Shown here piece after piece: positions 5,936-7,344 of a stretch of DNA of 7,344 bases (positions within the stretch are counted from its first letter, which is position 1; each line of letters starts with the position of its first letter). The position numbers and the translations under genes are program-made. The stretch is from Erysipelotrichaceae bacterium. Lineage in GTDB: Bacteria; Bacillota_I; Bacilli_A; Erysipelotrichales; Coprobacillaceae. A model generated the notes under the pieces. It did no database searches. It was not told where the DNA came from and saw only the letters and a program-made list of their open reading frames with translations. The stretch is taken from assembly GCA_021200395.1 (NCBI GenBank), contig JAJQGQ010000024.1, forward strand, positions 1 to 7,344. The letters run 5' to 3'.

Positions 5936-7324
5936 CTATTCTCCTAACAGTAACATTAACTCTTTATTTAAATCATCATCAGAAAAATAAATCATTAAAT
6001 CATAAGCTAATTCTTGTTGTTGGATTTTACAAATATTTCCTTTCAGCTCATTTTCCATATTGATTCTTATCCAATGATAATTATACTTATTTGATTTTTT
6101 AATCATTGACTTATATTTTTGTTCAAGCATCATTAAATAGACTTGATTATCTTTTTCCTTCATATAATTAACCAATTCATATGGAATAATATTTTTAGGA
6201 AATTTCATATAATGATATGCTTGATATTCAAAGCATTCTAATTCCGTTAAAACTTTTTGATAAGTCGTATCATTAACATCTTTTAATACAGCATCCATCA
6301 CCTCAAATTGTGCAGTCTGCCAACTATGACCATACATTTCTTTTAAATCTTTGAGTAATGATAAATCACTAAAATCATGGAGTTTCTGATAATGCTTAAT
6401 AACATATTGTTGAAAAGCTGGTATATCTCCTTGATATTTATATATAGCCACTTCTACATCTGTTAAATCATATACATCTTTTAATTGCTGATAAAGGGTT
6501 TGAACCTCTGCCATTTTATGATCATTTAAATATTGATATAACAAGATATATTGATATTCCTGACTATCATTAGGAAGCTGGTTGATTAATATTTGACAAT
6601 CAGCCTTGCTCAATTCTTTGATATGATTCAACATATAAGTAATGATATATTGATAGAAACTTTTATCAATAAATTGCTCTAAATATCTTAAATATACTGG
6701 TATCAAATCTTGAGATGGTAAAAAATTATTTAATTGACATATTAAAGAAACAATAGAAGTTAAAGATTGATTATTGATGATCTCTTCTAACCAGGTTAAA
6801 TAATATGACGAAGCATCTTTTTTAGCTAAAAACGAGTGAAAAACATGATTAAAAATATCTTCAATTTGTACTTTATATTGTATTGATAGCGTCATTTGAT
6901 TATAATCACTCAACAAATTTGTAAGTCCATTCAATGTTTGTTTCATATTATCAAAGCGACATTGACTTATTAATGACTGCGTACGTTTACTTAAAGCATC
7001 AATAGCTTTATCATATTCCTGTTTTTGATAATAACCTAAAAATGAAGTATCTTCATCACTGGCAAAAATATGATATTCATTTTTAAGTTTTAAATAAACA
7101 GCAGCCTCATGTTCACATGGTTCGCCAATACGTGCTTTAGGACAAGTACAATTCATTTTTGTCATTTTACGTTTATCATTGACCATGATAACGACACGAT
7201 AATATTGTTTATCTCTAACATTAGCAGAATATAAATTATTGTTTTGTTTAATAGGACTAACTTGATTGTTTTGATATAATTGATAACCTTTTTGAAAAGC
7301 TTCGTCAGATATTTTCTGGCTCAT
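5936..7324 (-). CDS. SWIM zinc-finger protein, 462 aa (YwqB-like), partner of the SNF2 ATPase
   Basis: The N-terminal SWIM finger reads CTC, eight residues, CEH (C59, C61, C70, H72), inside a small module similar to the start of the SNF2 protein. From about residue 85 to the end it looks all-helical and rich in Tyr, Gln and Leu (many YQ pairs), like a helical-repeat scaffold such as TPR or HEAT, but I see no diagnostic repeat. There is no signal peptide, membrane segment or catalytic motif. I start it at ATG 7324, which has GAGGTG 6 nt upstream. The in-frame GTG at 7333 falls inside that Shine-Dalgarno and adds only three residues. The stop is 2 nt before the SNF2 start, so the two are surely co-translated. 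In Bacillus a SWIM protein, YwqB, neighbours SNF2 protein YwqA. A regulatory or targeting role for the ATPase is inferred; no function is known to me. Confidence 0.85.
   Translation of the reverse strand: MSQKISDEAFQKGYQLYQNNQVSPIKQNNNLYSANVRDKQYYRVVIMVNDKRKMTKMNCTCPKARIGEPCEHEAAVYLKLKNEYHIFASDEDTSFLGYYQKQEYDKAIDALSKRTQSLISQCRFDNMKQTLNGLTNLLSDYNQMTLSIQYKVQIEDIFNHVFHSFLAKKDASSYYLTWLEEIINNQSLTSIVSLICQLNNFLPSQDLIPVYLRYLEQFIDKSFYQYIITYMLNHIKELSKADCQILINQLPNDSQEYQYILLYQYLNDHKMAEVQTLYQQLKDVYDLTDVEVAIYKYQGDIPAFQQYVIKHYQKLHDFSDLSLLKDLKEMYGHSWQTAQFEVMDAVLKDVNDTTYQKVLTELECFEYQAYHYMKFPKNIIPYELVNYMKEKDNQVYLMMLEQKYKSMIKKSNKYNYHWIRINMENELKGNICKIQQQELAYDLMIYFSDDDLNKELMLLLGE
5941..5945 (-). promoter_or_regulatory. 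Ribosome binding site of the SNF2 gene, inside the 3' end of the SWIM gene
   Basis: AGGAG on the minus strand lies in the last codons of the SWIM gene and 7 nt before ATG 5933. The upstream stop sits between it and the start, the usual layout for translational coupling of a two-protein module. Confidence 0.75.
7109..7150 (-). other. SWIM zinc-finger coding segment of the YwqB-like protein
   Basis: Encodes C59-T-C61, eight residues, C70-E-H72, followed by EAAVYLKL. It fits the SWIM pattern CxCx(n)CxHxxA and has the same spacing as the finger in the downstream SNF2 ATPase. Confidence 0.88.
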
Positions 7325-7330
7325 ATGTTT

Positions 7331-7336
7331 CACCTC
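7331..7336 (-). promoter_or_regulatory. Ribosome binding site deciding the SWIM gene start
   Basis: GAGGTG on the minus strand, 6 nt before ATG 7324. The GTG at 7333-7331 is part of this site, and only 11 nt of window lie upstream of it, with no other Shine-Dalgarno. The promoter of the SWIM-SNF2 unit is outside the window. Confidence 0.65.
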
Positions 7337-7344
7337 TTTATTAT

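Noticed and set aside
2772..7324. SNF2/SWIM genes as part of a known phage-defence island such as DISARM
   Set aside because: No methyltransferase, phospholipase D or nuclease partner is in the window, neighbours are housekeeping genes, and the pair matches a ywqB-ywqA arrangement.
1..7344. tRNA, rRNA, CRISPR array, insertion sequence, riboswitch or prophage
   Set aside because: Genes fill almost the whole window, the longest gene-free stretch is about 70 bases, and no such structures, transposase or terminal repeats were seen.

Overview
The window is AT-rich, densely coded bacterial chromosome. Gene content and protein style suggest a low-GC Firmicute (Bacillota). An Erysipelotrichia/Coprobacillaceae-like gut anaerobe is my best guess from codon bias and the YwqB/YwqA-like and RarA-like proteins. 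The non-haem-iron superoxide reductase suits an anaerobe or microaerophile. The taxon is an inference, not something the sequence proves.

Layout from left to right. At the left edge (1-66) is the ribosome binding site and first three codons of a minus-strand gene that runs out of the window, preceded by an A/T-only tract. Next, on the minus strand, is dtd (D-aminoacyl-tRNA deacylase, 67-519). A roughly 60-bp divergent promoter region separates it from plus-strand rarA/mgsA (AAA+ recombination factor, 582-1850). rarA converges on a minus-strand transcription unit, and a perfect 12-bp inverted repeat (1851-1878) separates the two and probably terminates both. In transcription order that minus-strand unit is a SWIM zinc-finger protein (7324-5936), a 2-nt gap, a SWIM-SNF2 ATPase of 1053 residues (5933-2772), a 70-nt gap with a candidate promoter, a 2Fe desulfoferrodoxin/superoxide reductase (2701-2321), and a 0-nt gap into an O6-alkylguanine-DNA alkyltransferase (2320-1862).

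How the genes fit together. Most are genome or proteome quality-control functions: removal of D-amino acids from tRNA (Dtd), help for stalled forks (RarA), DNA alkyl repair (Ogt), superoxide removal (Dfx), and a chromatin-remodeller-like SNF2 ATPase with its SWIM partner. In Bacillus, dtd and rarA (yrvI, yrvN) also lie in one chromosomal neighbourhood, and a SWIM protein/SNF2 pair (ywqB-ywqA) is adjacent, so both pairings look ancestral rather than newly acquired. No mobile element, phage gene, tRNA, rRNA or CRISPR array is visible. The least understood part is the SWIM/SNF2 pair: both proteins start with a similar module carrying an identically spaced zinc finger, and most of the rest of the SWIM protein and the central ~500 residues of the ATPase carry no motif I recognise.
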